This document shows, piece by piece, positions 52,449-61,828 of a DNA stretch of 64,000 nucleotides. Source of the stretch: CAYRES01 sp964423425 (GTDB lineage Bacteria > Actinomycetota > Thermoleophilia > RBG-16-64-13). Every line of letters begins with the position of its first letter. Within the stretch, counting starts at the first letter, position 1. The translations under genes and the position numbers were made by a program. The DNA lies in assembly GCA_964423425.1 (NCBI GenBank), contig CAYRES010000011.1, forward strand, positions 1-64,000. The letters are read 5' to 3'. The notes under the pieces were generated by a model. The model was not told where the DNA came from. It saw only the letters and a list, made by a program, of their open reading frames with translations, and did no database searches.

Positions 52449-53861
52449 TCAGCTGAGTCCCGGCGGGAGAACAACCGTGAAAGTCGAGCCACGGCCCGGA
52501 GTGCTTTCGACCTCGATGAAGCCTCCATGTGCGGCCACAAGCGCCTGAACGATGGCAAGCCCCAACCCGAAGCCCGAGGTACCCTCCCCTTCTTCGCCGC
52601 CACCATGGGTTCCCCCACGATGAGGCCGATCCGGGCCTCGGTAGAAGCGCTCGAAAAGATGCTCTTTCGCCTCAGCAGCCATACCAGTGCCGGTGTCCCT
52701 GACCCACAATCGCATGACACGTCCATCGGACCGGCCCCCCAGGGCAATGATGTCTCCCTCTCTCGTATGTGCCACCGCGTTGTTCATGAGGTTCAGAAAG
52801 ACCTGCGTGAGACGATCCTGGTCGCCAACAACCGCCCTTCCGGGAAGCTCGTCAATGACCCAGGTTCTCGGACCAAGATGAGTTCCTTGCGCAACGAGTA
52901 TCCGTAACAAGGAGTCGGCGTCCACCTCTTCCCTTCGCAGAAAATCGCTTCGTTTCGCCCGAGCGAGTGTAAGCAATTCGGCCACCAGCCGGTTCATTCG
53001 GTCGAGTTCCTCGAGAACGAGGGCATGCTCACGACGAACCTGTTCAGAGTCGAAATGCCTCTCTCGATCAAGAACCTGAAGGTGCCCTTTGACTATGGTG
53101 AGAGGAGTCCTGAGTTCGTGAGATACATCGCTCACAAATCGATCCTGCGCGGCGAAGGCTTCTTCAAGCCTGTCAAGCATGTCGTTCATAGTATTCGCCA
53201 GCTCGCCGATCTCATCATTCGGGCCCGAGTACTCCAGTCGGCGAGAGAGATCCTCTCTGGATATGGCCGCCGCCGTCCGGGTGAGTTCACGGACCGGCCG
53301 CAGAGTTCTCCCCAGGAGATACCACGCGCCCATTGCCACGATGATGACGCCCGCCAGAGCCACTGCCAGCAACACAGTGAGTACTTGCCGGCGGGTGTCC
53401 ACGAGCGACTGCACCGGCGAGGCAAGGCGCAGTTCTCCCACCTGTTTGCCTGCCGCCATCACTGGAGTAACGACCACACGGTATGGTCCGGCAGTGGTTG
53501 TCGCTGTCAATAACACTCGATCACCGCGCCCAGCGGCTACCGGCAACTCCAGCTCCTCCAAGCGGACATCGGCCGAATTCGAGATGAGAGACCCATCGGA
53601 CGTCTGTAGGGAAAGGATCATCCCGCTCAGGCGAAGACGTTGGGATTCGGCACCACTCAGGTAATCGCGGGTGAGATCAACAAGACCGGATGCGTCCTTG
53701 GCTGTGTGAACAGCACTTCGAAAGAGACCGATCTCAGCAATGAGTTCGCCATCGACACGGCTCTCGAGTTGGCGCCCCACAACCACGTCGGCCACGATCA
53801 CGCCGAGGGCGAAGACGAAGACCGTCGCGATGACAAACCACAGAAGCAGACGTCTTCTCAA
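52449..53861 (-). CDS. Sensor histidine kinase
   Basis: A 470-residue membrane kinase. Helix 1 (LLLWFVIATVFVFALGVIVADVVVG) and helix 2 (VLTVLLAVALAGVIIVAMGAWYLLG) enclose a ~130-residue sensor domain outside the membrane. HAMP follows (RPVRELTRTAAAISREDLSRRLEYSGPNDEIGELANTMNDML), then HisKA with the phospho-accepting His in SDVSHELRTPLTIVKGHL, and an HATPase with NLMNNAVAH, DTGTGM and GFGLGLAIV boxes. Overlaps the regulator gene by 4 nt; they form one two-component system. Confidence 0.96.
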   Translation of the reverse strand: MRRRLLLWFVIATVFVFALGVIVADVVVGRQLESRVDGELIAEIGLFRSAVHTAKDASGLVDLTRDYLSGAESQRLRLSGMILSLQTSDGSLISNSADVRLEELELPVAAGRGDRVLLTATTTAGPYRVVVTPVMAAGKQVGELRLASPVQSLVDTRRQVLTVLLAVALAGVIIVAMGAWYLLGRTLRPVRELTRTAAAISREDLSRRLEYSGPNDEIGELANTMNDMLDRLEEAFAAQDRFVSDVSHELRTPLTIVKGHLQVLDRERHFDSEQVRREHALVLEELDRMNRLVAELLTLARAKRSDFLRREEVDADSLLRILVAQGTHLGPRTWVIDELPGRAVVGDQDRLTQVFLNLMNNAVAHTREGDIIALGGRSDGRVMRLWVRDTGTGMAAEAKEHLFERFYRGPDRPHRGGTHGGGEEGEGTSGFGLGLAIVQALVAAHGGFIEVESTPGRGSTFTVVLPPGLS

Positions 53862-54571
53862 GGTCTTGGCGGGTTCGTATCCAGTGCCTCAGACGGCCTT
53901 CCCCCCGTCAGACGATATCCTCCGCCTCTCACCGTCTCAATGACCGAAGGCGCGCCTTCCCGATCCAGTTTCGACCTCAAATACCCCACGTACACATCCA
54001 CCACATTGCTCCCAGGATCGAACCCATAGCCCCACACTCCGCTTTGGAGTTGGCTACGAGACAGAACCTGCCCGGGATGCCGCATGAAGAACTCCAGCAG
54101 GGCGAACTCACGAGTGGTCAGGTCGATCACACGATCATCACGAGTCACCCGGCGAGCCTTGAGATCGAGGGAAAGGTCCTCGCACGCGATCACATCAGCC
54201 GCAGGCTGGCGCGAAGTACGAAGTTGCGCTCGTATGCGGGCGAGGAGCTCATCGAAATCAAATGGTTTGGGCAGGTAGTCGTCGGCACCGAGATCAAGCC
54301 CCCTCACCCGCGAGGGAACGTCCCCCCGCGCCGTGAGCATGATGATTCGCGTCTCCGTATCGAAGGTACGAATCTCGGCCAGCACGTGAAAGCCATCCTT
54401 GTCGGGAAGGCCCACATCGAGCAGTACCACGTCATAGTTGCCGCCACCGACACGATCCACTGCTTCTGCACCGGAACCAACCACGTCGGCGCGATAGCCC
54501 GCGGCTTCAAGACCGCGTGCGACAAACGAGGCAACCCGCGACTCATCCTCCACAAGAAGCACGCGCGTCAC
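53858..54571 (-). CDS. OmpR-family response regulator
   Basis: A 237-residue regulator. The receiver domain has acidic pocket VEDE, phospho-acceptor Asp52 in LLDVGLPDKDG, and Lys in LPKPFDF. The C-terminal winged helix carries VIDLTTREFALLEFFMRHPGQVLSRSQLQSGVWG and VDVYVGYLRSKLD. It should bind direct repeats; candidate sites lie at 52362-52389 and 55231-55258. Its ATG overlaps the stop of the upstream membrane protein gene. Confidence 0.97.
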   Translation of the reverse strand: MTRVLLVEDESRVASFVARGLEAAGYRADVVGSGAEAVDRVGGGNYDVVLLDVGLPDKDGFHVLAEIRTFDTETRIIMLTARGDVPSRVRGLDLGADDYLPKPFDFDELLARIRAQLRTSRQPAADVIACEDLSLDLKARRVTRDDRVIDLTTREFALLEFFMRHPGQVLSRSQLQSGVWGYGFDPGSNVVDVYVGYLRSKLDREGAPSVIETVRGGGYRLTGGRPSEALDTNPPRP

Positions 54572-55101
54572 CGATTGCGTCCCCGATCCTCGCCCGTTTC
54601 TCCCGAGCCCTCATCACCGCCGGCCCGGGCGCCGTGAAGGCGAAGGGGCTGAGATACCGTCTCACGCTCACACGGACGGTCACCGGGAGCATTACCCCAC
54701 GAGCCTTCAACCGTGGCACCATCCTCAGACCGGTCCGTTGTGCAGTCATACGGTGGGCTTGAGGAGTAGGCAGAACCGGAGTGAGTCGTACCCGACGGCA
54801 CCGACACTCCACCATACTGCTCGACCTCCGCCCCAGACGATGGTTCTCCGGCCGTGGGCGCATCGACACCCCGGGTTCCGACCGCTTTGCCATCCCCGAG
54901 AGAGGGTTCCTCTTCTCGAACGGACAACTCAGCGCCGGGAACCGACTCCCCTGCTTCGCCGATGACTATCACCGGGACACGGGTGGCCGACACCATCGAC
55001 CCTTGTATCCAGCCTGCCACGAGCACCGCGCCAAGAAGAACGACCGCCGCCACTGCAAGTGCCGCAGCCCACAACGGAAGATGTGCTCGTGTCGTACCCA
55101 T
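54568..55101 (-). CDS. Single-span membrane protein with extracytoplasmic low-complexity domain
   Basis: About 177 residues: one N-terminal helix (LPLWAAALAVAAVVLLGAVLVAGW) and an exported tail rich in Ser, Gly, Glu and Arg, with two cysteines. No family recognised. ATG at 55101 has GAGGTGAAGG upstream. It is the first gene of the two-component operon, overlapping the regulator gene by 4 nt, so it may be part of the sensing or response machinery. Confidence 0.7.
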   Translation of the reverse strand: MGTTRAHLPLWAAALAVAAVVLLGAVLVAGWIQGSMVSATRVPVIVIGEAGESVPGAELSVREEEPSLGDGKAVGTRGVDAPTAGEPSSGAEVEQYGGVSVPSGTTHSGSAYSSSPPYDCTTDRSEDGATVEGSWGNAPGDRPCERETVSQPLRLHGARAGGDEGSGETGEDRGRNR

Positions 55102-55213
55102 AGCCTTCACCTCGAGCCAGCCGCGAGAATGCAAGCGCCTCTCTGAGTAAGCGCGCAGAGCGCAGAACGTGGTTCGAACTCCATGCCGAGCTCCGCGAGC
55201 CCATAGCATCTCG

Positions 55214-55258
55214 AGTTTACCCAATCCGAGTGAGCCCGAGCTGAGAACCTCATGAGAT
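55214..55258 (-). promoter_or_regulatory. Candidate response-regulator site and promoter of the two-component operon
   Basis: On the minus strand ATCTCA (55258-55253), TTCTCA (55247-55242) and GGCTCA (55236-55231) recur at 11-bp spacing, with a -10-like TAAACT at 55219-55214. The same motif lies before the Cys-rich secreted protein gene, suggesting autoregulation and a shared regulon. Confidence 0.5.
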
Positions 55259-55390
55259 CTCTCTCATCTTTGACGCCATCGAAATCGCCGTATATTGACA
55301 CTATAGACCACCCGCATTGAGGAGATCTCCCTCGAATGAAGCGGCAGGCCGTTGAGCCTGAGCCCTTCGTTGACTAGAATTACCGAAGAC

Positions 55391-56692
55391 ATGAACCTCA
55401 CATTCGACACCGAGAAAGCCTTGGGCCGGCTGCGCGACAGTCCCGATCTTGCGCGGGCGGCGGATGAACTGGTGGCATGGGCGCGGGAACTCACCAGTTG
55501 CGATGTCGCTCTCTTGCGAGTCGTCGAGCCGGAACAGGTATCTCATGCCTGGATACCAGCCTGCATCCATTCCGGCGGCAGCGATGCCTTCATCCGCGAC
55601 GAAACCTTGGTGAGCGCCGATGAATGCCTGTGTGGCCATGTGATCACGGGTGCCATGAACAGGCGGCTTCCTTTCGTCACCGAGGGCGGAGCCTTCGTGT
55701 GGGGTCGCACCGGCACCCTACCGGCGGAGTTCTCCTGGCGCGACACGGGGGTGCTCAGGGGCCGGTGTGTGTCGGAAGGCTACGAGTCGGTCGCCATCTT
55801 CCCCATACCCGGCCCGCATTCCACCCTTGGCTGCCTGCATCTGGCCGATCCCCGGCCGGACCTCTTCGCTTCCAGCGCGGCCATAATCGAGGAGGTGTGC
55901 CGGAAGGCGGGCCCCCTGCTCGCAGAGCGGGCGGCTCTCGACCAGGGCCGCGTGGCCTTCTCCGCTATCCAGTCCGTTCTCGCGCCCCCGCTCCACCTGG
56001 TGGTACCGGGTCTGAGGCTGGGCGTTTCCTTCCAAGGAGCCGATGTTCCCCAGCAGGCGGGGGGCGACTTCTACGACATCATGGACCACAACTCCCAGGG
56101 CTCGCACGAAGTGTGGTTCGTGGTGGGTGACTACTCCGGCAAGGGCATGGAAGCGATGGGCATGGCCGCTTCGGCCCGAAGCGTCCTGTCCCGTCTGAGC
56201 CGGGAGGCGGAGTCTCCCGCCGATCTCCTCGCCCGGGGCAACGAAGAGTTGCTCCCGCTACTCGCACCCGACCGTTTCGTAGCCGTTTCACTGTGCCGGC
56301 TCGAGCCGGAGCACGGCACGCTCGAGGTAGCGCTCGCGGGGCATTCCGAGCCTCTTCTCTTCGCCCGGGGAGGTGAACCGCAGCCGGTTCCCACTCGCTA
56401 CAACCCGCCGCTCGGTGCATCGCGGGGCTGCACCTTCGCCACTTCCTCGTTGTCCCTGAAAGCCGGTGATCTCCTTGTGGTAGCCACCGATGGCGTGACA
56501 GAAGCACGCCGTGCCGGCCGTCTGTTCGGCTCCGAGGGTGTCTCTAAGATCGTGCGCCGCCTTGCCCCTTGTGGCTCCTCCGGGCCCGATCCCAGTACCA
56601 TCGCCCGCGAGGTGTGTGCGGCAAGCATCCGCCATCATGACAAGAAGCTACCCGGCGACGACAGGCTCGTGCTGGCCGCCGAGATTCTGTGA
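55391..56692 (+). CDS. GAF and SpoIIE-type PP2C phosphatase
   Basis: About 433 residues. A GAF-like sensor occupies roughly residues 10-180 (LTSCDVALLRVVEPEQVSHAWIPACIHSGGSD, ECLCGHVI). The PP2C/SpoIIE domain follows: VPQQAGGDFYDIM and VVGDYSGKGMEAMGMAASARSVL bind the metals, with LVVATDGVTEARR and DDRLVLAAEIL later. Such phosphatases dephosphorylate anti-sigma antagonists (RsbU-like role). No anti-sigma partner is adjacent. ATG at 55391 is chosen from the domain start; a TTG at 55352 is in frame. Confidence 0.88.
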   Translation: MNLTFDTEKALGRLRDSPDLARAADELVAWARELTSCDVALLRVVEPEQVSHAWIPACIHSGGSDAFIRDETLVSADECLCGHVITGAMNRRLPFVTEGGAFVWGRTGTLPAEFSWRDTGVLRGRCVSEGYESVAIFPIPGPHSTLGCLHLADPRPDLFASSAAIIEEVCRKAGPLLAERAALDQGRVAFSAIQSVLAPPLHLVVPGLRLGVSFQGADVPQQAGGDFYDIMDHNSQGSHEVWFVVGDYSGKGMEAMGMAASARSVLSRLSREAESPADLLARGNEELLPLLAPDRFVAVSLCRLEPEHGTLEVALAGHSEPLLFARGGEPQPVPTRYNPPLGASRGCTFATSSLSLKAGDLLVVATDGVTEARRAGRLFGSEGVSKIVRRLAPCGSSGPDPSTIAREVCAASIRHHDKKLPGDDRLVLAAEIL

Positions 56693-56709
56693 CGAGTAAG
56701 GAGGCTGTG

Positions 56710-57735
56710 GTGAAGAAGACGTACCGAGTAGCGGTGGTGGGGGCTACGGGAGCCGTCGGAGAAGAAATGCGCAAGACTCTCGCCGAGCGAGGTTTTCCCG
56801 TTGCCGATCTGATACCGCTCGCCTCCCCACGCTCAGAGGGCAAGTCACTCGCTTTCGGGACTGAGATGGTCGTGTGCCGCAAGCTGGCCGAAGACAGTTT
56901 CTCCGGCATCGATTTGGCCCTCTTCTCGGCGGGAGGTAGCATCTCTTCGACCTTCACCCCTCTCGCCCGAGAGGCCGGGTGCGTGGTCGTGGACAACTCC
57001 TCCGCCTGGCGGATGGACCCGGAGGTGCCGCTCATCGTCCCCGAGGTGAACCCCGGCGACGCCTCCCGGCACAAGGGCATCATCGCCAATCCCAACTGCT
57101 CCACAATCCAGATGGTGGTGCCGCTCAAGCCCCTTCATGACGAGGCCGGTGTCGAGCGCGTGATAGTGGCGACCTATCAGGCCGTCTCCGGCACCGGAGC
57201 CAAAGCGGTGTACGAGATGCAGGCGCAGGTGGAAGCGCTGCGCAAGGGGGAGACGCCGGAGAGCCATGTATATCCGCATCGCATAGCCTTCAATTGCCTA
57301 CCCCATATCGATGTCTTCCTAGACGATGGTTCGACCAAAGAAGAACGCAAGATGGTGGAGGAGACTCAGAAGATCATGGGCGACGCCTCCATCAAAGTGT
57401 CGGCCACATGTGTACGGGTCCCCGTCTACAACGGGCACAGTGAAGCGGTCAACATCCAGTTCGCCCGGGATATGAGCCCGAAGCGCGCCCGGGAGCTCCT
57501 CGCCGCCACTCCGGGTGTGGTGGTCATCGACGATCCGGCCGAGTTCAGCTACCCGCTCGCCATCGATGCTTCCGGCACCGACCCGGTGTACGTGGGCCGC
57601 ATCCGGAGAGATCCTACGGTGCCCCACGGGCTGAGCATGTGGGTGGTGGCCGACAACCTGAGAAAGGGAGCAGCGCTGAACGCGGTGCAGATCGCGGAAC
57701 TCCTCCACGAAAACAACCTCATTCGCGTGCCCTGA
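56710..57735 (+). CDS. asd: Aspartate-semialdehyde dehydrogenase
   Basis: About 341 residues. VAVVGATGAVGEEMRKTLAERGFPV is the NADP-binding start; the catalytic Cys lies in ANPNCSTIQMV; RVPVYNGHSEAVNIQF carries the substrate-binding His/Arg region. It reduces aspartyl phosphate made by LysC. GTG at 56710 follows AAGGAGG; an in-frame GTG at 56689 overlaps the phosphatase stop. A terminator follows. Confidence 0.96.
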   Translation: MKKTYRVAVVGATGAVGEEMRKTLAERGFPVADLIPLASPRSEGKSLAFGTEMVVCRKLAEDSFSGIDLALFSAGGSISSTFTPLAREAGCVVVDNSSAWRMDPEVPLIVPEVNPGDASRHKGIIANPNCSTIQMVVPLKPLHDEAGVERVIVATYQAVSGTGAKAVYEMQAQVEALRKGETPESHVYPHRIAFNCLPHIDVFLDDGSTKEERKMVEETQKIMGDASIKVSATCVRVPVYNGHSEAVNIQFARDMSPKRARELLAATPGVVVIDDPAEFSYPLAIDASGTDPVYVGRIRRDPTVPHGLSMWVVADNLRKGAALNAVQIAELLHENNLIRVP

Positions 57736-57766
57736 GCCGTATGGCACAGAGGAAGCCGGCTGCTCC

Positions 57767-57792
57767 TTGGTGGTGTGGCTACACACCACCAA
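57767..57792 (+). terminator. Terminator of asd
   Basis: A perfect 11-bp stem (57767-57777 with 57782-57792) with a GCTA loop, 31 bp after the asd stop. Confidence 0.75.
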
Positions 57793-57843
57793 TCCAGTCC
57801 AAGAGAATCCAGACTTCACCCGTGGGGCTTCCCCAACAGGCTC

Positions 57844-58572
57844 CTACCCGGATTCACCGGAGCTGAGGATGCCTGCCAGCTCGCGGGCCTCCTCGTCTGA
57901 ATGCGTATGCAGGGCGAAACGAACTTCACGGCCGCCTTCGTCCGGGGCGAAGAACGATACCGCCCGCGCGGCCGCCATCATGTCGACGCCGGCACGGTAG
58001 GGGAGAAGCACGAACCCCAGGCCACCTTTGGACCACCCTTTGCCGATGTCAACTTCCCCGATCAACTCCTTCGGGAATTCGAATGCCCCGAAGTGCCTGT
58101 CCTCGACGGCGGGAAGCTCGCCGAGGCCCGGCCAAAGGCCCGCGCCACCCATGGAGACCATCCAGCTCAAGACAAAGAACGCTGCAGCCGCCAACAGCCA
58201 GCGCCATTCGAGCATGACCGCCGCTGCGGCGAGCGCCGGCGGAACCAAGGCAAGCGTCAAGGCCTGGAACCAAATCCAGACCTCGTACAGCGCCCGGGGA
58301 ACTCGGGGACCGGCCACGGCCACACGATCGCCATGTATGACCACCCGTACCCGGCCCGCGAAACGAGCCCCCACGCGATATGACCAGCCGTCGAACGCTT
58401 CGGCTCCATCGGGGAGGGTTGCACCGACAAGGGCCGATTCGAATCGAGTCGCCCGGCGTAGAATCGCCTTTCCCGAGGCCCGCCGCGAGAAGAGCCGCAC
58501 GACTGCGATGGACATGACTCCCACAGTGAACAGGGCGACCGCCGAGACCACGGTCGCCTGCCAGACGTTCAT
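57844..58572 (-). CDS. Membrane protein of unknown function
   Basis: A 242-residue protein with an N-terminal helix (VVSAVALFTVGVMSIAVVRLF) and two more around residues 100-145 (LYEVWIWFQALTLALVPPALAAAAVMLEWRWLLAAAAFFVLSWMVSM). The C-terminal ~90 residues are soluble. No family recognised. Its ATG overlaps the stop of the HAD phosphatase gene by 4 nt. Confidence 0.65.
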   Translation of the reverse strand: MNVWQATVVSAVALFTVGVMSIAVVRLFSRRASGKAILRRATRFESALVGATLPDGAEAFDGWSYRVGARFAGRVRVVIHGDRVAVAGPRVPRALYEVWIWFQALTLALVPPALAAAAVMLEWRWLLAAAAFFVLSWMVSMGGAGLWPGLGELPAVEDRHFGAFEFPKELIGEVDIGKGWSKGGLGFVLLPYRAGVDMMAAARAVSFFAPDEGGREVRFALHTHSDEEARELAGILSSGESG

Positions 58573-59240
58573 GGAGAAGACGTATTGACCTCGGCAGACG
58601 TGTTGGCCGACAGCACGGCCATAACATCGAAGAAGGTCTCGAAATCGTGATAGGGAATCGCTTCTCGCTCAAGAAGGCGGGCAAGACTGCCCCGGGCGAA
58701 GACAACATCCGCTTGCCGGGAGGCACACAGATCAGAAAAGCCGTCGCCGATATGGACGATGACTGCATCGGGAGAAGCGAGATCTCTGACCGTGTCCCCT
58801 TTGCAGCTGCCGCAACCCTCGCTGCACTCGCCCGCCGTCTCGGTGAAACACACGCTGGTGCCTTCAAGGGTGAACTCGGCTTCACCCGCGTGAACCTCGA
58901 GCCCCAACACACCAGCGTCCGCCAACAACGGTTCGATAAGAGAGCGGAACCCGGCGCTCACGATGACCAGACGGTGCCCTCCTCTCTTCGCCCACTCCAC
59001 GAACTCGACGAAACCCTCCCGGATGCCCGCCTCAGCCCGCGCCAGAACCAGTACCTCCGGCAGGGTGGTCTTCACATGCCGGAACTCCTCGGTGATCGCT
59101 TCAAGAAGGGTGATCTCTCCCCGCTTGAGCCGCGGCTCAATGCCCTGCCATGCGTGAGGAGCGAACCGCTCGACAATGAGAAAGAGGGTGTCACGTACGG
59201 TGACGGTGCCATCGAAGTCGCAGGCGATGAAGTAGGCCAT
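58569..59240 (-). CDS. HAD-IB phosphatase (MtnX/phosphoserine phosphatase-like)
   Basis: A 223-residue HAD hydrolase. The nucleophile motif is IACDFDGTVTVRDT, motif II lies in LVIVSAGF, Lys in CKGDTVRDL, and motif IV in VIVHIGDGFSDLCASRQADVVFARG. The length and pattern fit the MtnX subfamily (methionine-salvage enol phosphatase), but no other salvage gene is nearby; phosphoserine phosphatase is the alternative. Confidence 0.85.
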   Translation of the reverse strand: MAYFIACDFDGTVTVRDTLFLIVERFAPHAWQGIEPRLKRGEITLLEAITEEFRHVKTTLPEVLVLARAEAGIREGFVEFVEWAKRGGHRLVIVSAGFRSLIEPLLADAGVLGLEVHAGEAEFTLEGTSVCFTETAGECSEGCGSCKGDTVRDLASPDAVIVHIGDGFSDLCASRQADVVFARGSLARLLEREAIPYHDFETFFDVMAVLSANTSAEVNTSSP

Positions 59241-59442
59241 GGCGGCAGTATAGCAACCACCTCCGCGCCAATATCAGCCCAAGGTCTGCTTTCGTCCACC
59301 CGGTGCCGGCCCTAGGATTCCGTGCAGTGCCGGCCGGTGTGCCGCCGAGTGCGAAAGCCACGCGACACGGAGGGGGCGCGTGCTTCGTGCCGCGCGCCGG
59401 CCGGCATCAACAGGCTCATATCGACGCGAGAAGGGTGCTGCT

Positions 59443-61743
59443 ATGCTCAACATGGTGGCGAGACTCATGGGAATCACACGGCACATATTCGAAGTACTGA
59501 GCCCTGAGCACTTCCCGCAGGTGGAGTACTGCACCCGTCTACCCGAGAAGGCGGGGCGTACGGCTCCCCTGCCTGAAGACCTGCACCCAACTCTGGCCGC
59601 AAGGCTCGAAGACGACGGCATCTCCACGCTGTGGACCCATCAACGCGAGTGTTGGGACAAAGCAGCTTCCGCGTCGCACTTCATCGTCACCACGGGCACC
59701 GCATCCGGCAAGAGCCTCTGTTTCAACCTCCCCGTGCTGGACCACCTACTGCGCGACGAACACGCCCGGGCGCTCTACCTGTACCCCACCAAGGCACTCG
59801 CCCAAGACCAGCTAAGAAGGCTGAGCGACCTCTGCCGGGGACAGGTCGCACCGGCCGTCTACGACGGCGACACCCCCGCCGCCGCACGGCGCGCCGCACG
59901 CCACTCTGCCCGCGCGCTGCTCACCAACCCCGACATGCTGAGCATGGCCCTCCTTCCTCATCATGAGCAGTGGGGCGACTTCTTCCTCAACCTCTCCCAC
60001 GTCGTCATCGACGAGGCCCACGTCTACAGAGGCGTGTTCGGCAGTCACGTCGCCAACGTGCTGCGACGCCTACGCCGGGTGGCTTCCTTCTACGGCGCCG
60101 AGCCCCGCTTCCTGCTGGCTTCTGCGACCATCAGCAATGCCAGGGAACACGCAGCCGCCCTCACGGGCCTCGCCATCCCCCAGGTGGGGGGCGACGGTGC
60201 ACCCAGTGGCCGCCGACAGGTCGTCATCTGGCAGCCTCCCGTGGTCGAGGAACGTCTGAACGTACGCCGTAGCAATCTTCTCGAAGCCAGCGAGATCGTG
60301 GCCGATCTGATGAGCAACGGTATACGCTGCATCTGCTTCACCCGCTCACGCCGGGCGGCGGAGCTCGCCTTCCAGTATGTGGTCGACGTGCTCAAACATA
60401 GGGATCCCCCTCTCGCCAAGAGGTTGTCTCCCTACCGGGCCGGCTATACTCCTGCCCAACGCCGGGAGATCGAACGCCGCCTCTTCAACGCGGAGCTCCT
60501 GGCTGTGGTCTCCACGAACGCCCTCGAGCTCGGCATCGATGTAGGTGCTCTCGACGCCGTGGTCACCGTGGGGTACCCGGGCACCGTGGCCAGCCTGTGG
60601 CAGCAGTTCGGCCGGGCCGGACGCGGCAAGAGCGACAGCCTGGCCGTGTTTGTGGTCGGCAATGACGCCCTCGAACAGTTCTTCGCCCGCCATCCTGAAC
60701 AGCTTCTCGGCCGGGAGGTGGAGGCCGCCACTATCGATTTCGCCAATCCCTACATCCACGGCCGCCACCTCCTCGCCGCGGCCTACGAGTCGCCTTTGGC
60801 CCCGGCCGACCAGGAGTTCTTCGGGCCCGACCTGCCAGCGGCGGCGGAGCGCGAGGCCGCCGGAAGCCGCCTCCGGCGCAGCGGCGACACCTTCTACATC
60901 ACCGGGCACACGTACCCTGCCGCCGATATCGGGCTGCGCTCCTCATCTCCCGACCAATTCACCATTGTCGATGCCGACACCGGTGACATCATCGGCACCC
61001 AAGAGGCCGAGACGGCTTTCGGCTTTCTGCATCCGGGAGCGGTCTACCTCCACATCGGCGAAACCTATCTGGTGCACAAACTCGACATCGACGGCCGGGT
61101 GGCCGCAGTCCGGCGTCACTATGACACGTACTACACACAGCCCCGTAAGGAGAGCACCACCGAGATCGTCTCGGTGGAGATGAGCGACACGCGCAACGGA
61201 GTACGGCTCTACTTGGGCACCATCTCGGTCTCCACACAGGTCATCGCCTACCAGAAGAAGCGCCTGGGCTCAGACGAATCCCTCGGCACCGAGGAGCTGG
61301 ACCTTCCTCTCCAGCATTTCGTGACTGAATCATTCTGGTTCACACTTCCCCTGGAGATGATCCCCAATGACCGGATGGCACATCGCCTCCCCGGTGCGCT
61401 CCACGCCGTCGAACACGGCATGATCTCCATACTGCCGCTGCTCGCCATGTGCGATCGCTCCGACATAGGCGGTCTCTCCACCCCTCTCCACGCACAGACC
61501 GAGCTGCCCACCATCTTCGTCTACGACGGCCATCCCGGCGGAGTGGGCATATCGCGACAGGGATTCACCGCCTTCGAGCGTTGGGTGGACGACACCCTGG
61601 CTCTCGTGGTCGCCTGCCCCTGTGAACTCGGCTGTCCTTCCTGCATCCAATCACCGAAGTGCGGCAACTGGAACGAGCCGCTCGACAAGGAACTGGCTCT
61701 TTCTCTGCTCCAGGCATTGTCCGGAAGTGCGCAGCACGGCTAG
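59443..61743 (+). CDS. DEAD/DEAH helicase with DUF1998-type C terminus (Hrq1/YprA-like)
   Basis: About 766 residues. Helicase motifs are TTGTASGKSLCFNLP (I), LYLYPTKALAQDQL (Ia), VIDEAHVYRGVFGSH (II), LASATI (III), STNALELGIDVGALDAVV (V) and QQFGRAGRG (VI). The C terminus carries four conserved cysteines, CPCELGCPSCIQSPKCGNWN, followed by LDKELALSLL, the DUF1998 signature of Hrq1-like RecQ4-related helicases. Family members unwind DNA 3'-5' in interstrand cross-link repair. ATG at 59443 follows AAGGG. Confidence 0.93.
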   Translation: MLNMVARLMGITRHIFEVLSPEHFPQVEYCTRLPEKAGRTAPLPEDLHPTLAARLEDDGISTLWTHQRECWDKAASASHFIVTTGTASGKSLCFNLPVLDHLLRDEHARALYLYPTKALAQDQLRRLSDLCRGQVAPAVYDGDTPAAARRAARHSARALLTNPDMLSMALLPHHEQWGDFFLNLSHVVIDEAHVYRGVFGSHVANVLRRLRRVASFYGAEPRFLLASATISNAREHAAALTGLAIPQVGGDGAPSGRRQVVIWQPPVVEERLNVRRSNLLEASEIVADLMSNGIRCICFTRSRRAAELAFQYVVDVLKHRDPPLAKRLSPYRAGYTPAQRREIERRLFNAELLAVVSTNALELGIDVGALDAVVTVGYPGTVASLWQQFGRAGRGKSDSLAVFVVGNDALEQFFARHPEQLLGREVEAATIDFANPYIHGRHLLAAAYESPLAPADQEFFGPDLPAAAEREAAGSRLRRSGDTFYITGHTYPAADIGLRSSSPDQFTIVDADTGDIIGTQEAETAFGFLHPGAVYLHIGETYLVHKLDIDGRVAAVRRHYDTYYTQPRKESTTEIVSVEMSDTRNGVRLYLGTISVSTQVIAYQKKRLGSDESLGTEELDLPLQHFVTESFWFTLPLEMIPNDRMAHRLPGALHAVEHGMISILPLLAMCDRSDIGGLSTPLHAQTELPTIFVYDGHPGGVGISRQGFTAFERWVDDTLALVVACPCELGCPSCIQSPKCGNWNEPLDKELALSLLQALSGSAQHG

Positions 61744-61779
61744 CTCGAGCGCAAAGAGCGCCTCTGGTACCCCGACCGG

Positions 61780-61788
61780 TGCTATCAT
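61780..61788 (+). promoter_or_regulatory. Extended -10 promoter element
   Basis: TGCTATCAT matches the extended -10 elements of the tRNA-Ser and SRP RNA genes with one change. It lies about 40 bases before the chosen start of the LOG-like gene. Confidence 0.4.
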
Positions 61789-61828
61789 GATCGCTGCTGG
61801 CGCGACCGGAGCCCCCTTGGAGCCTGCT

